Origin: Dysgonomonas sp. HDW5A
Lineage (GTDB): Bacteria > Bacteroidota > Bacteroidia > Bacteroidales > Dysgonomonadaceae
Assembly: GCF_011299555.1 (NCBI RefSeq)
Contig: NZ_CP049857.1
Span: 4,234,356 to 4,298,355, forward strand
Length of the DNA stretch: 64,000 nt
Reading direction: 5' to 3'
The position numbers were made by a program, and so were the translations under genes. Positions 38,280-47,924 of the stretch are shown here, piece by piece (within the stretch, counting starts at the first letter, position 1; the number at the start of each line of letters is the position of its first letter). The notes beneath the pieces are model-generated. The model searched no databases, was not told where the DNA came from, and worked only from the letters and a program-made list of their open reading frames with translations.

Positions 38280-40575
38280 AAGCTTTTCCATATCCATATT
38301 TGTAGTTACTGTCTAAATGTGAATCATTTAAAACTAAATACATATTCATTAATTTACCTTCTTCCTTTTGAGCATTCATAAAATTGACTGCAGTCTTAGG
38401 TGTAATACCTTCACGGACAATATACAAAGTAGCATCTACGTATTCATCGATAAGGTATGTATCTGATACCAAACCTACTGGAGCAGTATCAATTATTATA
38501 AAATCATATTCTTTTTTAACCTCTGAAAGAAGCTCTTTGAGACGTGGATTCATTAGCAATTCATTCGGATTTGGAGGAATTGTTCCTGACTGCATAATTT
38601 TCAAATTCTTATGTAACTCCGAATCACTTACATAATTCTCCCATGGGTCTTCATCTGCTAAATAATCACTTAATCCTCTTTTGTTATCTAATTTTAAATA
38701 TCTATGCAGTTTGGGATTTCTTATATCGCCTCCGATCAATAGTACTTTCTTACCCGATAAAGCAAAACTCATTGATAAGTTTAAGCTTATAAATGTCTTA
38801 CCTTCCCCTGTTGTAGTAGATGTAACTAGAATCAGCTGATTCACTTTATGATAAAATATAAAGTTCAGATTGTTTCTTAAAGAGCGAAACATTTCTGCTA
38901 TTCCCGAGTTCTGGTTCGATTGTATTACAATTTGATCTTTAACCGCATTACGTGCAATCTGCCCGACAATAGGTATAGTGGATAATTTTTCAAGTTCACT
39001 TCTGTTTTTTATCTGCGTTTTAAAGAGGCTTCTTATATAAATAACCAATATTGGAATTACAAGTCCTAAAATAAATGCAGTGAAAATAATAATCTGAGTT
39101 CTGGGAGCTATAGGTGGGGTATTCTCTTGAGGTGAAACTATAATACGAGCTTTATTGGGTGTGGAAGCAATAGACAGATTTGTTTCCTCCCGTTTTTGCA
39201 TAAGGAATAAAAACAGATTTTCTTTAATCTGCTGTTCACGCACTTTTTCAATCAAGCCTCTTTCTTGCTGAGGAATAGATGTTACTTTCGATTTTGTAGA
39301 GGAAGATTGTCGTAGAATATCCTGTTTTGCTACATTGTAAGATTGCTTCACATTTTTCAATGAGTTTACAATGCTATTATGCATATTATTAATATCGGCA
39401 GTCAGCCTTATATAGCTGGGGTTATCTTGCCCCATCCCTTTTAACTGAACTTCAGAATTAAGTAGCTTATTATTATACTCTCCGATTATTTGAGTCAATC
39501 CCAAATCCGATATTCCGATATTGGGTATTACGGCAAGTTTATTGTTTGGATCATTTACAAAACGTTCAATTAAAGAAATCAGATTTATCTGAGTCTCTGC
39601 ATCCATCAGCTTTTGATCGTTTACACCTGTCTGTTGAACAAACAATTGAGCTTCGGAGGTTAAGTCCGTAATCTGATTTTCTTGTTTAAAGTTTACCACA
39701 TTTTCTTCGGCACTACCCAATTCAACTGATATTTCTTTTAGTCTATCATTAATAAAAATGGCTGTATTATAAGCTATCTCATTTTTAATATTGACATTCA
39801 TTTCATTGTACTGCTTTATTAACTCCCTAAGTATGGCACTGCCTTTTTCTGTACTGTTACCCAAAAAAACAAGATTGAGTACCGACGATGTTTTACTGAA
39901 TGGTGATACTGTCAATCGACCGCAAAGAGAGGAAACTGTTGATGCTATATCATTTATCTGGACATAGTACTCCTCTCCGTCAACAACCTCTTTTCCTGTC
40001 AATTGAATAGTAAGTTCAATATCGTCTACTTTTATTTTAGCAGGTAATACCTGTAGATTTTCGCTTATTTTATGATTTCCAGATGCACCATAAACTTCGT
40101 ATTCAGCACCATTCTTTTGTATATAAAACTCAATATTTCCAATCTTATCCCGTTTTTGAGGATCAAAACTTACTAAGAATGGAGATTCCTTATATAATTC
40201 TATTTTCCTAAGTTTTTCATTAATATAATATACTGCTTGCAAATTCAATGTGTCTACAACTGAATACATCAAGTCGGGAGAAGACAGTATTGCAATTTCA
40301 TTATCTAGATTATTAGTTGTTGATAACAAACCCAGAGCATTTAAATCCAGTTCGGCAGCAGCATTGCTTTTGCCTGAGCCTTTGTCTTCATTCAACAATA
40401 TCGACAACGATGACTTATATTCTTTTTGAGTTACAAGTATTCCCATTGCACTAATGACCAAACAAATTATAACAGATATTATAAACCATTTCCAATAGCG
40501 CAAATATTCGAATACAGTATCCGCTAAAGATGTTGTATTATTGAGATTCTTCCGATTTTCATTTCCTTTTTCCAT
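38260..40575 (-). CDS. wzc: Polysaccharide co-polymerase / tyrosine autokinase Wzc
   Basis: A 771-aa inner-membrane protein that controls chain length and works with Wza. Two transmembrane helices (about 34-55 and 505-527) bracket a periplasmic Wzz domain with coiled coil. The cytoplasmic BY-kinase domain has Walker A TTTGEGKT (K593), an A' motif GGDIRNPKLH where many homologues have D-x-D, and Walker B FIIIDTAPVG. The tyrosine-rich tail NYKYGYGKAYGYQIK is the expected autophosphorylation cluster. Confidence 0.93.
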   Translation of the reverse strand: MEKGNENRKNLNNTTSLADTVFEYLRYWKWFIISVIICLVISAMGILVTQKEYKSSLSILLNEDKGSGKSNAAAELDLNALGLLSTTNNLDNEIAILSSPDLMYSVVDTLNLQAVYYINEKLRKIELYKESPFLVSFDPQKRDKIGNIEFYIQKNGAEYEVYGASGNHKISENLQVLPAKIKVDDIELTIQLTGKEVVDGEEYYVQINDIASTVSSLCGRLTVSPFSKTSSVLNLVFLGNSTEKGSAILRELIKQYNEMNVNIKNEIAYNTAIFINDRLKEISVELGSAEENVVNFKQENQITDLTSEAQLFVQQTGVNDQKLMDAETQINLISLIERFVNDPNNKLAVIPNIGISDLGLTQIIGEYNNKLLNSEVQLKGMGQDNPSYIRLTADINNMHNSIVNSLKNVKQSYNVAKQDILRQSSSTKSKVTSIPQQERGLIEKVREQQIKENLFLFLMQKREETNLSIASTPNKARIIVSPQENTPPIAPRTQIIIFTAFILGLVIPILVIYIRSLFKTQIKNRSELEKLSTIPIVGQIARNAVKDQIVIQSNQNSGIAEMFRSLRNNLNFIFYHKVNQLILVTSTTTGEGKTFISLNLSMSFALSGKKVLLIGGDIRNPKLHRYLKLDNKRGLSDYLADEDPWENYVSDSELHKNLKIMQSGTIPPNPNELLMNPRLKELLSEVKKEYDFIIIDTAPVGLVSDTYLIDEYVDATLYIVREGITPKTAVNFMNAQKEEGKLMNMYLVLNDSHLDSNYKYGYGKAYGYQIK

Positions 40576-40582
40576 TTCTATA

Positions 40583-41407
40583 TCAACGGGTTAAGATGGC
40601 TACAACTGATATAACAGATACGATGATAGACAAGGCGGATAGTCCTATTGATTGCATAGTACCAAAGCTCGAATTGTTTCCTTTAGCTTTATTTGTCTCT
40701 ACATAAAGTTTATCGTTTTGCTGCATATAGAATATATTTTCGTTTTTCAACAGATTTTTATCCTGCATATTTATTCTGTACATAACTGTTTCTCCACTTT
40801 CAAGTGTTCTTAGCAGCAATACATTATCTCTCTTACCATAAATAGTCATATCTCCGGCTTCGGCAAGGGCATCAAAAATGGTTATTTGCCCATTTTGGGA
40901 ATTATATACTCCGGGTTTATTTACTTCTCCAAGAACAGAAACTTCAAAATTTAAGAATCTTACATTTACAATTGGTTTTTCGACGATATAGCGGGGATAA
41001 ATAAGCGAAACCAAGTAGTCCTGCACTTCATTCGTTGTCATTCCTCCAACTTTTAGCGTTCCTAATACGGGGAAGTCTATTTTTCCGTCTTTGTTTACCA
41101 TATAATTTTGTAAGCCTCCTGAATTGGCAGTTGACGGAGCAATGGTAGTTTGTAAAGGACTACTCAGATTGGTTGGCACTAATGGCAAATTAAAATCAAC
41201 TGCGGCACCGGGTACTGTAGAGTTGACCGTGATGCTGATTATATCATTAGGCATGATCTTGGCTTCATGCACAGAGGTAGATAATATCTCGGGAGAAATT
41301 TCTCCTGCATCTTTCAAATAAGGTAGTTGTTTATAACTATTACAGGAACTAAAGACAATAATAAAAAAGAGTAGCAAAGAAGTAAAATTTCCGGATAAAT
41401 GTTTCAT
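40583..41407 (-). CDS. wza: Outer-membrane polysaccharide export lipoprotein Wza
   Basis: A 274-aa lipoprotein with lipobox FSSCNSYKQL (Cys near residue 22). A poly-export domain begins at MPNDIISITV and an SLBB domain at VSVLGEVNKPGVY. A C-terminal hydrophobic helix (about 247-271), usual in Bacteroidetes Wza-like proteins, follows. It is the first gene of the polysaccharide operon, eight bases before wzc. Confidence 0.9.
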   Translation of the reverse strand: MKHLSGNFTSLLLFFIIVFSSCNSYKQLPYLKDAGEISPEILSTSVHEAKIMPNDIISITVNSTVPGAAVDFNLPLVPTNLSSPLQTTIAPSTANSGGLQNYMVNKDGKIDFPVLGTLKVGGMTTNEVQDYLVSLIYPRYIVEKPIVNVRFLNFEVSVLGEVNKPGVYNSQNGQITIFDALAEAGDMTIYGKRDNVLLLRTLESGETVMYRINMQDKNLLKNENIFYMQQNDKLYVETNKAKGNNSSFGTMQSIGLSALSIIVSVISVVAILTR

Positions 41408-41723
41408 CGTTTCCTAAATAAAATGCTTGACTAATTATACTAAAATATAAGATAAACTGTTATCGATTTTGAGACTAACACATAATATAATTTAATCACC
41501 CTACCACTTACTGACGTTTTGAATAAAGTCAATTAAAGAATAATAAACTTGTTAAATTGAATACTTAAACATATGAACATACATAGTATGTGATTAGTTC
41601 ATATGAAGGACAACATCTTTTAAACTGAGGGATCGATTATGCTTGGATGTGAAAAGAGAGATTTTTTGAAGGCTTGCAACAGATGCTCTAGTTATCTCCT
41701 AGATTATCAGGGATAATATATCT
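41408..41723. other. Upstream region of the capsule operon with a nested dyad
   Basis: No gene is seen here. A nested inverted repeat at 41570-41605 combines an outer 9-bp arm (CATATGAAC with GTTCATATG) and an inner 6-bp arm (ACATAC with GTATGT). It lies about 165 bases before wza and could be an operator or a leader hairpin. No UpxY-like antiterminator gene, usual before Bacteroides capsule operons, is present, and no clear TTTG/TAnnTTTG pair was found. Confidence 0.45.
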
Positions 41724-41947
41724 TATTCATAACAGAAGGTCGCTTTAAAGCTATCGGCAATATCTAATGAATCGGTATAGATATGGAAATCAACATCTCT
41801 GGGCTTCATCAGTAAGCCCATTCTGGTAGAACCTACACGGTTAACCATATATAAAATTGATTATCATTCACTTACTTCGTTCAAGCCTTCTACTATCTTT
41901 TCTGCTTTTGCCTGATTTTTTTCTGCTGTTTCTAAATAATTTTCCAT
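41724..41947 (-). pseudogene. Remnant of a nucleotidyltransferase-like gene
   Basis: Minus-strand pieces in two frames: 41864-41947 reads MENYLETAEKNQAKAEKIVE and onward to a stop; 41724-41848 reads MVNRVGSTRMGLLMKPRDVD and continues FHIYTDSLDIADSF before a stop. The second piece has the GS followed by D-x-D-F-H pattern of nucleotidyltransferase-fold proteins that I recall from Bacteroides genomes. The frames are offset and the C-terminal bulk is missing, so it is a decayed gene. Confidence 0.5.
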
Positions 41948-42000
41948 TTTTGATTAGTTTTTTGATTCGAGATATCCTGTCAATTCATTGATAGCATATA

Positions 42001-42055
42001 GAGGTACGTGGAAAAAACGGATAAAATGACCCCTAAAAAACGCAGTAAAATGACC
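42001..42055 (+). repeat. IS21 left terminal inverted repeat
   Basis: 55 bases identical to the reverse complement of 44697-44751; begins GAGGTACGTGGAAAAAACGG and contains two AAAATGACC units. If the palindromic target is counted the identity runs to 65 bases (from 41991). Confidence 0.9.
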
Positions 42056-42236
42056 ACCTGAAGTTATCCTTTCAAAATAGTCAAAAGTTGTCCTCGGGAT
42101 TGGGGGCAAAAAGGAAGGAGATTCAGCCCGAGTTAAACTTCTATTAATTTATTAGCTTTCCCTTATTTGGGGTCCACTTGTTTTGCAAAAATACATATTC
42201 ATATCAAAATATCATTGACAGGTCCATTTAAATTTA

Positions 42237-42983
42237 TCATTGGAAGCTGCTTTCATTCTTTGTTTTTCTTTTTCTGATTGATTCTCCGTACAATTCAACT
42301 CTTAAAGAATGGTGTACCAGTCTATCCAGGATTGCGTCAGCGACAGTCTTTTCCCCGATTGTATCATGCCATGCCTTTACCGGCATCTGTGAAGTGATCA
42401 CCGTTGCTCGTTTTTGATGCCTGTCTTCTATGATATCCATTAGTATTCCTCTGGACTGCGAATCGAAGGTTTGCATGGCAAAGTCATCGAGGATTAACAG
42501 ATCAGTTCTTTCTATTCGCTTAAAATCATTTAAGATTGTTCCTTTTACCTTGACTATCTTTAATTGACTCATAAGTTTAGCGGTACTGGCGTAAAATACC
42601 CTGTATCCATCCTGACAGGCCTTATAGCCTAAAGCTGTGGCTAAATAACTTTTCCCGGTTCCTGTAGGTCCTGTTATAAGCATGTCTTTACTATCTCTGA
42701 CAAATTCGAGGGCCGCCAGGAGGTCCACCTGATTACGGTCCAGTCCGCGCTCGAAGCTATAATCTATATCTTCCAGGCAAGCATTATAGTGGAAGTTGGC
42801 TGCCTTAATGGCTCTTTCAATAGCCCTGTTTCGACGATTATCCCATTCACTGGATACTAAATGGAAGATAAACTGGTCTTTTGTCATCTGCTCTTTTAGT
42901 GTATTTTCCAATGATGTCTTAAAAGCATCGTGCATCCCGTATAGACGCATCTGACGTAGTTTTTCTAATGTTCGATTATTCAT
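42237..42983 (-). CDS. istB: IS21 helper ATPase IstB
   Basis: A 248-aa DnaC-like AAA+ ATPase that assists target selection by the transposase. Walker A is GPTGTGKSYLATAL, Walker B LLILDDFAMQ, and the IstB N-terminal domain is complete. The gene starts 55 bp after istA on the same strand. Confidence 0.95.
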   Translation of the reverse strand: MNNRTLEKLRQMRLYGMHDAFKTSLENTLKEQMTKDQFIFHLVSSEWDNRRNRAIERAIKAANFHYNACLEDIDYSFERGLDRNQVDLLAALEFVRDSKDMLITGPTGTGKSYLATALGYKACQDGYRVFYASTAKLMSQLKIVKVKGTILNDFKRIERTDLLILDDFAMQTFDSQSRGILMDIIEDRHQKRATVITSQMPVKAWHDTIGEKTVADAILDRLVHHSLRVELYGESIRKRKTKNESSFQ

Positions 42984-43038
42984 GATTCTTTGTTGTTTTT
43001 GATTTGTTTAAAATTAACGTTAGCTTGTTCTTATATGA

Positions 43039-44613
43039 TTATTCATAGTACTCTTTGCCTCTTATGTTTTCATGTTCAGGGATATCGCCAGTTTCTTCCT
43101 CTACCTCGACTTGTTCCGATTTGGTTTTCAGGATATCCTGTATCTCAAGGAAACTATACCTGCCATAGCTGTTGGCTAAGCGACAGGCGGCCGCCAGACG
43201 GGCAGGACCAACTTTACGAGCCAGATTCAATATGCCGGAGCATATCTTGTTTGCCTGGTCTATATCTCGTTTTGTTTCCAGTATTTTACGGATATAACAT
43301 TCATCATCTTCGTGTATCTCTGCTGCCTGAGCAAGGAACGTTTCCGGCGACCATTCCATGATAGCTTTGTGCTTAGGACTAAGATGTTCCGGTTTAAATG
43401 TATGTCGGAACTCCTTACGATCGCGGACATGAGTTGCCACACAAGTATATCCATCATAGATAAACACATCGCTGGCTGTATTAGATATTTTAAGTTTTTT
43501 ATTGATGTAGATGTAAGGCACACTATAGATGTGAATGTCTTCCCGTAAACGCACGTACCCATCTCTGCCAACAGTAGTCATGACATGCTTCTTAATTTGA
43601 TAACAGATAGGATTCAAAGGACCCTGCGTGTCTTTTTCTATATCTTCAAAATAGCTTCGACGGGAGTATTTACGATTAGTCATCGGACGATTGTTATAAA
43701 GTTCCAGAGCCGAACGGATAGCAGTGTTTAAACTCTTAAGATCCGGACAGTGTAACGACTCGATATGAGTAAAAATATCTTTATAAGTCAACTTAACAGC
43801 ATTCTCAACATGGGATTTATCACGAGGCTTACGCACACGGGCCGGAACAACAGTTACACCATAATGTTCGGCAAAACGTTCAAACTCTTCATTCAGTAAA
43901 GATTCGTAACGTCCGGGGTTGATTACTGCTGCTTTTAAATTATCCGAGACAATAGCTTGGGGGACTCCTCCATAGTAGTAAAACGTATTTTCACAAGCTG
44001 AGATAAAGTCTTCTTTGCTTTGACCTGCGACCGCTTCAACATAGGTTAATAAACTACATCCAAGGATGGCTACAAAGACATCTATCTGACGGGGTGATTC
44101 CCCATGAGGGTAAATCCATAGCTTCGATCCGGTGTAGTCGACAAACATTTTATCGCCGGCCTTATGCTCCATACGCATGGTAGGGTTGGTAATTAACCGG
44201 TAACGCTGTAAGGCTAACCGGAACTGTGTTAACCCATAACCATCAGGGTGGTTTTCAATGTAATCATGCCATTGTTTAAGAGTTGTCATACCCTTTTTAG
44301 TGAGTGCTTTACAAATATCAGGCAGAAGAGATTGTAAGGTATCCTGACGAGGATTGGGTGTGGAGGGTTGGTGGCAGACACAAAACAACTCATGCAGTTC
44401 GGAATCGCTCTTGGATAAAAACTCTTCGTAGCTCATATCCAGACTGTTCCATTGATGGATATACTTCTTGATAGTATTACGTGAGATGTGGACCATCCCG
44501 GCAATAGGTTTGAGACCTGTCTGGGCCTCATACAAACGGATAATTGTTCTTAATTTGTTCATAGTAATGGTCTTATTAGGCATAAATCTTAAAGTTTTAG
44601 TTTGCTTTTGCAA
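43039..44613 (-). CDS. istA: IS21 transposase IstA
   Basis: A 524-aa DDE transposase. An N-terminal helix-turn-helix (GMVHISRNTIKKYIHQW) is followed by the rve catalytic core: VDYTGSKLWI holds the first Asp, VSDNLKAAV the second and HVENAVKLTYKDIF the Glu. A C-terminal Mu-type beta-barrel follows. It appears intact and the element may be active. Confidence 0.95.
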   Translation of the reverse strand: MQKQTKTLRFMPNKTITMNKLRTIIRLYEAQTGLKPIAGMVHISRNTIKKYIHQWNSLDMSYEEFLSKSDSELHELFCVCHQPSTPNPRQDTLQSLLPDICKALTKKGMTTLKQWHDYIENHPDGYGLTQFRLALQRYRLITNPTMRMEHKAGDKMFVDYTGSKLWIYPHGESPRQIDVFVAILGCSLLTYVEAVAGQSKEDFISACENTFYYYGGVPQAIVSDNLKAAVINPGRYESLLNEEFERFAEHYGVTVVPARVRKPRDKSHVENAVKLTYKDIFTHIESLHCPDLKSLNTAIRSALELYNNRPMTNRKYSRRSYFEDIEKDTQGPLNPICYQIKKHVMTTVGRDGYVRLREDIHIYSVPYIYINKKLKISNTASDVFIYDGYTCVATHVRDRKEFRHTFKPEHLSPKHKAIMEWSPETFLAQAAEIHEDDECYIRKILETKRDIDQANKICSGILNLARKVGPARLAAACRLANSYGRYSFLEIQDILKTKSEQVEVEEETGDIPEHENIRGKEYYE

Positions 44614-44696
44614 GCGAACTAAATCATTCCTTTTTATCCTTACAAGAACAACCTAAATGAACTATTTTAAGGGGTCACTTTAAACCGTTTCTCAAG

Positions 44697-44751
44697 GGTC
44701 ATTTTACTGCGTTTTTTAGGGGTCATTTTATCCGTTTTTTCCACGTACCTC
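44697..44751 (-). repeat. IS21 right terminal inverted repeat
   Basis: Perfect inverted copy of 42001-42055, ending at the TATA target duplication (44752-44755). Confidence 0.9.
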
Positions 44752-44755
44752 TATA

Positions 44756-45017
44756 TGCTATTCGACTTGTGAATACACTCGAAAACCCAAAACAACATAA
44801 TCTCACAAAATTATTAAACTCTGTAAAGAAATATTCTAATGAGTTTATCAAAGTCTTTCCGCTTGATACAGCTGAAGAAAAACGGCTTTTCGAGCTTATC
44901 AAAGCTGCTTATGTAAATGGACGATATGATCCTGATTTTGTTGTTACAAAGGAGGATATTGATGCGCTTGTTCCTAAACTCAGCACTCATAATGCAAGAA
45001 TCAGAAAAACGGCGTAA
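44756..45017 (+). pseudogene. HEPN-domain protein remnant, split by the IS21 element
   Basis: The frame reads AIRLVNTLENPKQHNLTKLL, then NSVKKYSNEFIKVFPLD, to a stop at 45017. This matches, as I recall the family, the C-terminal HEPN part of Bacteroides proteins that join a minimal nucleotidyltransferase to HEPN. If the IS and one TATA copy are removed, the frame runs without interruption back into 41966-42000 (FEISCQFIDSIY) until a TGA at 41963-41965. The N-terminal nucleotidyltransferase part is absent, so the gene had probably decayed before or after insertion. Confidence 0.6.
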
Positions 45018-45323
45018 GTATCTAATACATTGGTGATAACTTCATTATTCTTCTCTCCGCTGCAAGCAGTAAAAAAGCAAAATATTGTGTATTTAGGAAG
45101 ATGTTCCGTTACGAATACGTTACCTGTTTTAAAACTGTGGCAACCCATTCAAATAACGAATTTTCCTCTAACAGTAAACGATTTTGAACGAATTCGACAA
45201 ACAAAGCTACGCTCTGTTCGTTTTATAGACTGAATCAGTTTCCTATTCACTAATTCACAATATTTTGCGTATCGTTGATTAGCTCTATAACAGTTAATTT
45301 TATAACCTGTAAAAGAGTTAATT
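45018..45323. other. 306-bp spacer before the integrases; possible element end
   Basis: No convincing gene: the open frame at 45030-45233 has no family features. The stretch lies between chromosomal debris and the tandem integrase genes, so the left attachment site of the mobilizable element is expected here, but its core cannot be identified without the other end. Confidence 0.4.
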
Positions 45324-46568
45324 ATGCAAGAAGTAAAAGTAAGTTTCTACCTCAAACGAAATGAGGAGAAAGCAGACGGAACAGTTCCCATTCTGGGACG
45401 TATCCGCATCGGAAAATCAATGGTACAGTTCAGTGCCAAAGTTTATGTCCCTGTATCCCTTTGGGATACTACCTCGGGAAGAGCTATCGGAAAAAGCAAA
45501 ACTGCCCTTTCTATCAATACATCCTTGAATAAAATCTGCGTAGCCATCCATTCCGCTTATCGGGAACTTTCGCTAAAGAATAACAATGTATCAGCTTTGG
45601 AAGTCAAAAATGCTTTTCAAGGTATTGCATCTGAGCAAGATACCCTTGTCAAATACTTTGAGGCTCATAATGAGAAATTCTTACAAAATGTAGGTGTAAA
45701 CCGTGCAGAAGGAACGTATAAGCGTTTTCTAACCTCCCTTGGTCACCTGAAACGTTTTATGCGAAAGAAATATAATATTTCCGACATACCCTTTCAGGCA
45801 TTGACTCCTTCCTTTGTTGCCGATTATGACTACTACCTGCGTATTGAACTTGGTCTTGCTTGTGGAACAATAATCAATACAATCGTTCATCTGCGAAGAA
45901 TCATTAAAATAGCGATAAACAACGGCTTGGTTCGCTCCGACCCGTTTATGGACTACAAGTACATTGTCCAAGAGGCTGTTCCCAAATCATTGACTTCGGA
46001 TGAGTTGGATACACTGATAAAAGCAAAACTGTCCCGCCCGAATCTGAACTTTATTCGGGATATGTTCTTATTTTCCTCATTCACAGGTATCGCATTCAGC
46101 GATATGCGTAATTTGACTGCAAAAAATATTTCCAAAGCCGAAGATAGAGTCTGGTGGATTCATCTCAATCGGAAGAAGACAGGAGCACCCTGTCATATTC
46201 CACTATTGGAAATACCTCTTCAACTGATCAAAAAGTATCGAGGAATAGCCAAAGAAGGAAAACTGTTTCCGATGATAAGTTGCAGTAAAACCAATATCTA
46301 CCTGAAACGAATCGCTAAGGAATGCGGTATAGACAAGCGAGTTACCTTCCACATGGCACGTCACTGCTATGCTTCGGTTGTTACACTCTCACAGGGAGTT
46401 CCGCTCGAAACAGTAGGCGAACTGCTTGGACATACCGATTGGAGAGCCACCCGAATCTATGCACAGGTCAGCAATGATAAGATCGGGGAAGATATGCAAT
46501 TGCTTAACAAACGCTTGTCGGACAAATACGATTTTGAGGGGAGTAACTCTGCTGATGCAGTATTGTAA
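45324..46568 (+). CDS. Tyrosine integrase 1
   Basis: A 414-aa site-specific recombinase with an Arm-binding-like N-terminus, SAM-like core-binding domain (about 100-200) and catalytic domain. H343, R346 (HMARH) and the nucleophile Y379 are present. The first catalytic arginine is replaced (FTGIAFSDMRNL), as in the Bacteroides IntDOT group, which is known to work without it. It is followed after three bases by a second integrase gene. Confidence 0.92.
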   Translation: MQEVKVSFYLKRNEEKADGTVPILGRIRIGKSMVQFSAKVYVPVSLWDTTSGRAIGKSKTALSINTSLNKICVAIHSAYRELSLKNNNVSALEVKNAFQGIASEQDTLVKYFEAHNEKFLQNVGVNRAEGTYKRFLTSLGHLKRFMRKKYNISDIPFQALTPSFVADYDYYLRIELGLACGTIINTIVHLRRIIKIAINNGLVRSDPFMDYKYIVQEAVPKSLTSDELDTLIKAKLSRPNLNFIRDMFLFSSFTGIAFSDMRNLTAKNISKAEDRVWWIHLNRKKTGAPCHIPLLEIPLQLIKKYRGIAKEGKLFPMISCSKTNIYLKRIAKECGIDKRVTFHMARHCYASVVTLSQGVPLETVGELLGHTDWRATRIYAQVSNDKIGEDMQLLNKRLSDKYDFEGSNSADAVL

Positions 46569-46571
46569 TTT

Positions 46572-47924
46572 ATGGAGGAAAGAGAAATGAATGCAACAAG
46601 GAACAAGAATAAAAACAACACGAAAAGCACCGTTTACAGCACTTTTGCTGTTTTGTTTTACATCAATCGACAAAAGATAAAGAAAAACGGCAGGTGTCCG
46701 TTGATGGGCAGAATATCCATCAATGCAGAAATGGCTCAGTTTTCTGTCGGGATAGATGTCGACCCGAAACTTTGGAATGCAAAAACTTATCGCCTGACAG
46801 GCAGAAGTCGTCATGCATCCGAAGCAAACTATCAGATAACACAGTTGACCGAAAAGATTAACCGGTATTATAAAGAGATACTTAATGAACAGGGATATAT
46901 TACAGCAGAGTTAGTCAAAAATGCCGTGGGTGGTATTGGTCGAAAGAAAGAAAACTTATTGGAACTCTTTCGGGAGCATAACGAAGAATATTCCAAACAA
47001 GTAGGTATTACCCGTTCTGCTGAAACTATGCGAAACTACATTTCGGTGTATAATCAAACAAAAAGTTTCTTATGCACCCACTATAATACGGAAGATATTC
47101 CACTCAGACAATTAGAATTATCTTTTATCGAAAAGTTTGATTCGTTTATGCGTATAGAACAGGGTTTTACGGCACATACAGTTTCTTCCTATACAATTAT
47201 GTTACGAAAGATAATCCGCAGGGCAATCAGTCAGGGGATATTGCACAAAAATCCTTTCGCTGGCTATATTCCTGAGCAACCACCCCGTAAACGCAGGCAC
47301 ATGACTCGCGAAGAACTGGATAAATTTATGAATGTATCGATAGCCTCCAAACGTGTATGCCACACTCGCGACATGTTCATCTTTGCAACCTTCACAGGTT
47401 TGTCGTATGCCGATATGCGAAATCTATCAGAAGAAAATATCCACCAAGAGCAGAACGGAAGCCTTTGGTTAAAGATAAAGCGGCAAAAGACGGGCAGTAA
47501 ATGCAATATTCCACTATTGGATGTACCATTACAAATCATGGAGAAATATAAATCAGAGCGAAAGGGAAGCAAGATTTTCAATATGATAACCCTGTCATGC
47601 ATGGAAGTTAATTTGAAGAAAATTGCGAAACTATGTAAGATAGAAACACGGATTACCTACCACATGGCCCGACATAATTTCGGAACGCTAATTACGCTCT
47701 CACAGGGAGTTCCGATGGAAACCGTCAGCCAAATGATGGGGCACAAGTGCATTAAAACCACCCAGATTTATGCCAAGCTAACACGACAGAAGCTTAATGA
47801 GGATATGAAGAAGTTAAGTAGCCGTATTGGTCAAAAATATAAATTACCAGATTATACAGGAAATAAAAATGAAGCAAATCAATGTAAAACGGTGCAATTA
47901 AAACCAAACAAGCATGGAAAATAG
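46572..47924 (+). CDS. Tyrosine integrase 2
   Basis: A 450-aa paralogue of integrase 1. H364, R367 (HMARH) and Y400 are present, and the first Arg position again reads FTGLSYADMRNL. The three-base spacing suggests the two are co-expressed and may act together in integration, as in other Bacteroidetes elements with paired integrases. Its 3' end overlaps the following broken small gene by 11 bases. Confidence 0.92.
   Translation: MEEREMNATRNKNKNNTKSTVYSTFAVLFYINRQKIKKNGRCPLMGRISINAEMAQFSVGIDVDPKLWNAKTYRLTGRSRHASEANYQITQLTEKINRYYKEILNEQGYITAELVKNAVGGIGRKKENLLELFREHNEEYSKQVGITRSAETMRNYISVYNQTKSFLCTHYNTEDIPLRQLELSFIEKFDSFMRIEQGFTAHTVSSYTIMLRKIIRRAISQGILHKNPFAGYIPEQPPRKRRHMTREELDKFMNVSIASKRVCHTRDMFIFATFTGLSYADMRNLSEENIHQEQNGSLWLKIKRQKTGSKCNIPLLDVPLQIMEKYKSERKGSKIFNMITLSCMEVNLKKIAKLCKIETRITYHMARHNFGTLITLSQGVPMETVSQMMGHKCIKTTQIYAKLTRQKLNEDMKKLSSRIGQKYKLPDYTGNKNEANQCKTVQLKPNKHGK

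Larger units (their letters stand above)
42001..44751 (-). mobile_element. IS21-family insertion sequence, intact
   Basis: A 2751-bp element encoding IstA and IstB on the minus strand and bounded by perfect 55-bp terminal inverted repeats (42001-42055 and 44697-44751). Sub-terminal repeats of AAAATGACCCCT type, typical transposase-binding sites of IS21 relatives, recur inside both ends. TATA on either side (41997-42000 and 44752-44755) is the likely 4-bp target duplication. The outer flanks ATAGCA and TGCTAT are complementary, so the target was apparently a 16-bp palindrome. Confidence 0.88.

Noticed and set aside
45030..45233. 67-codon frame before the integrases
   Set aside because: No start context, no domain, and located in the expected attachment-site region.
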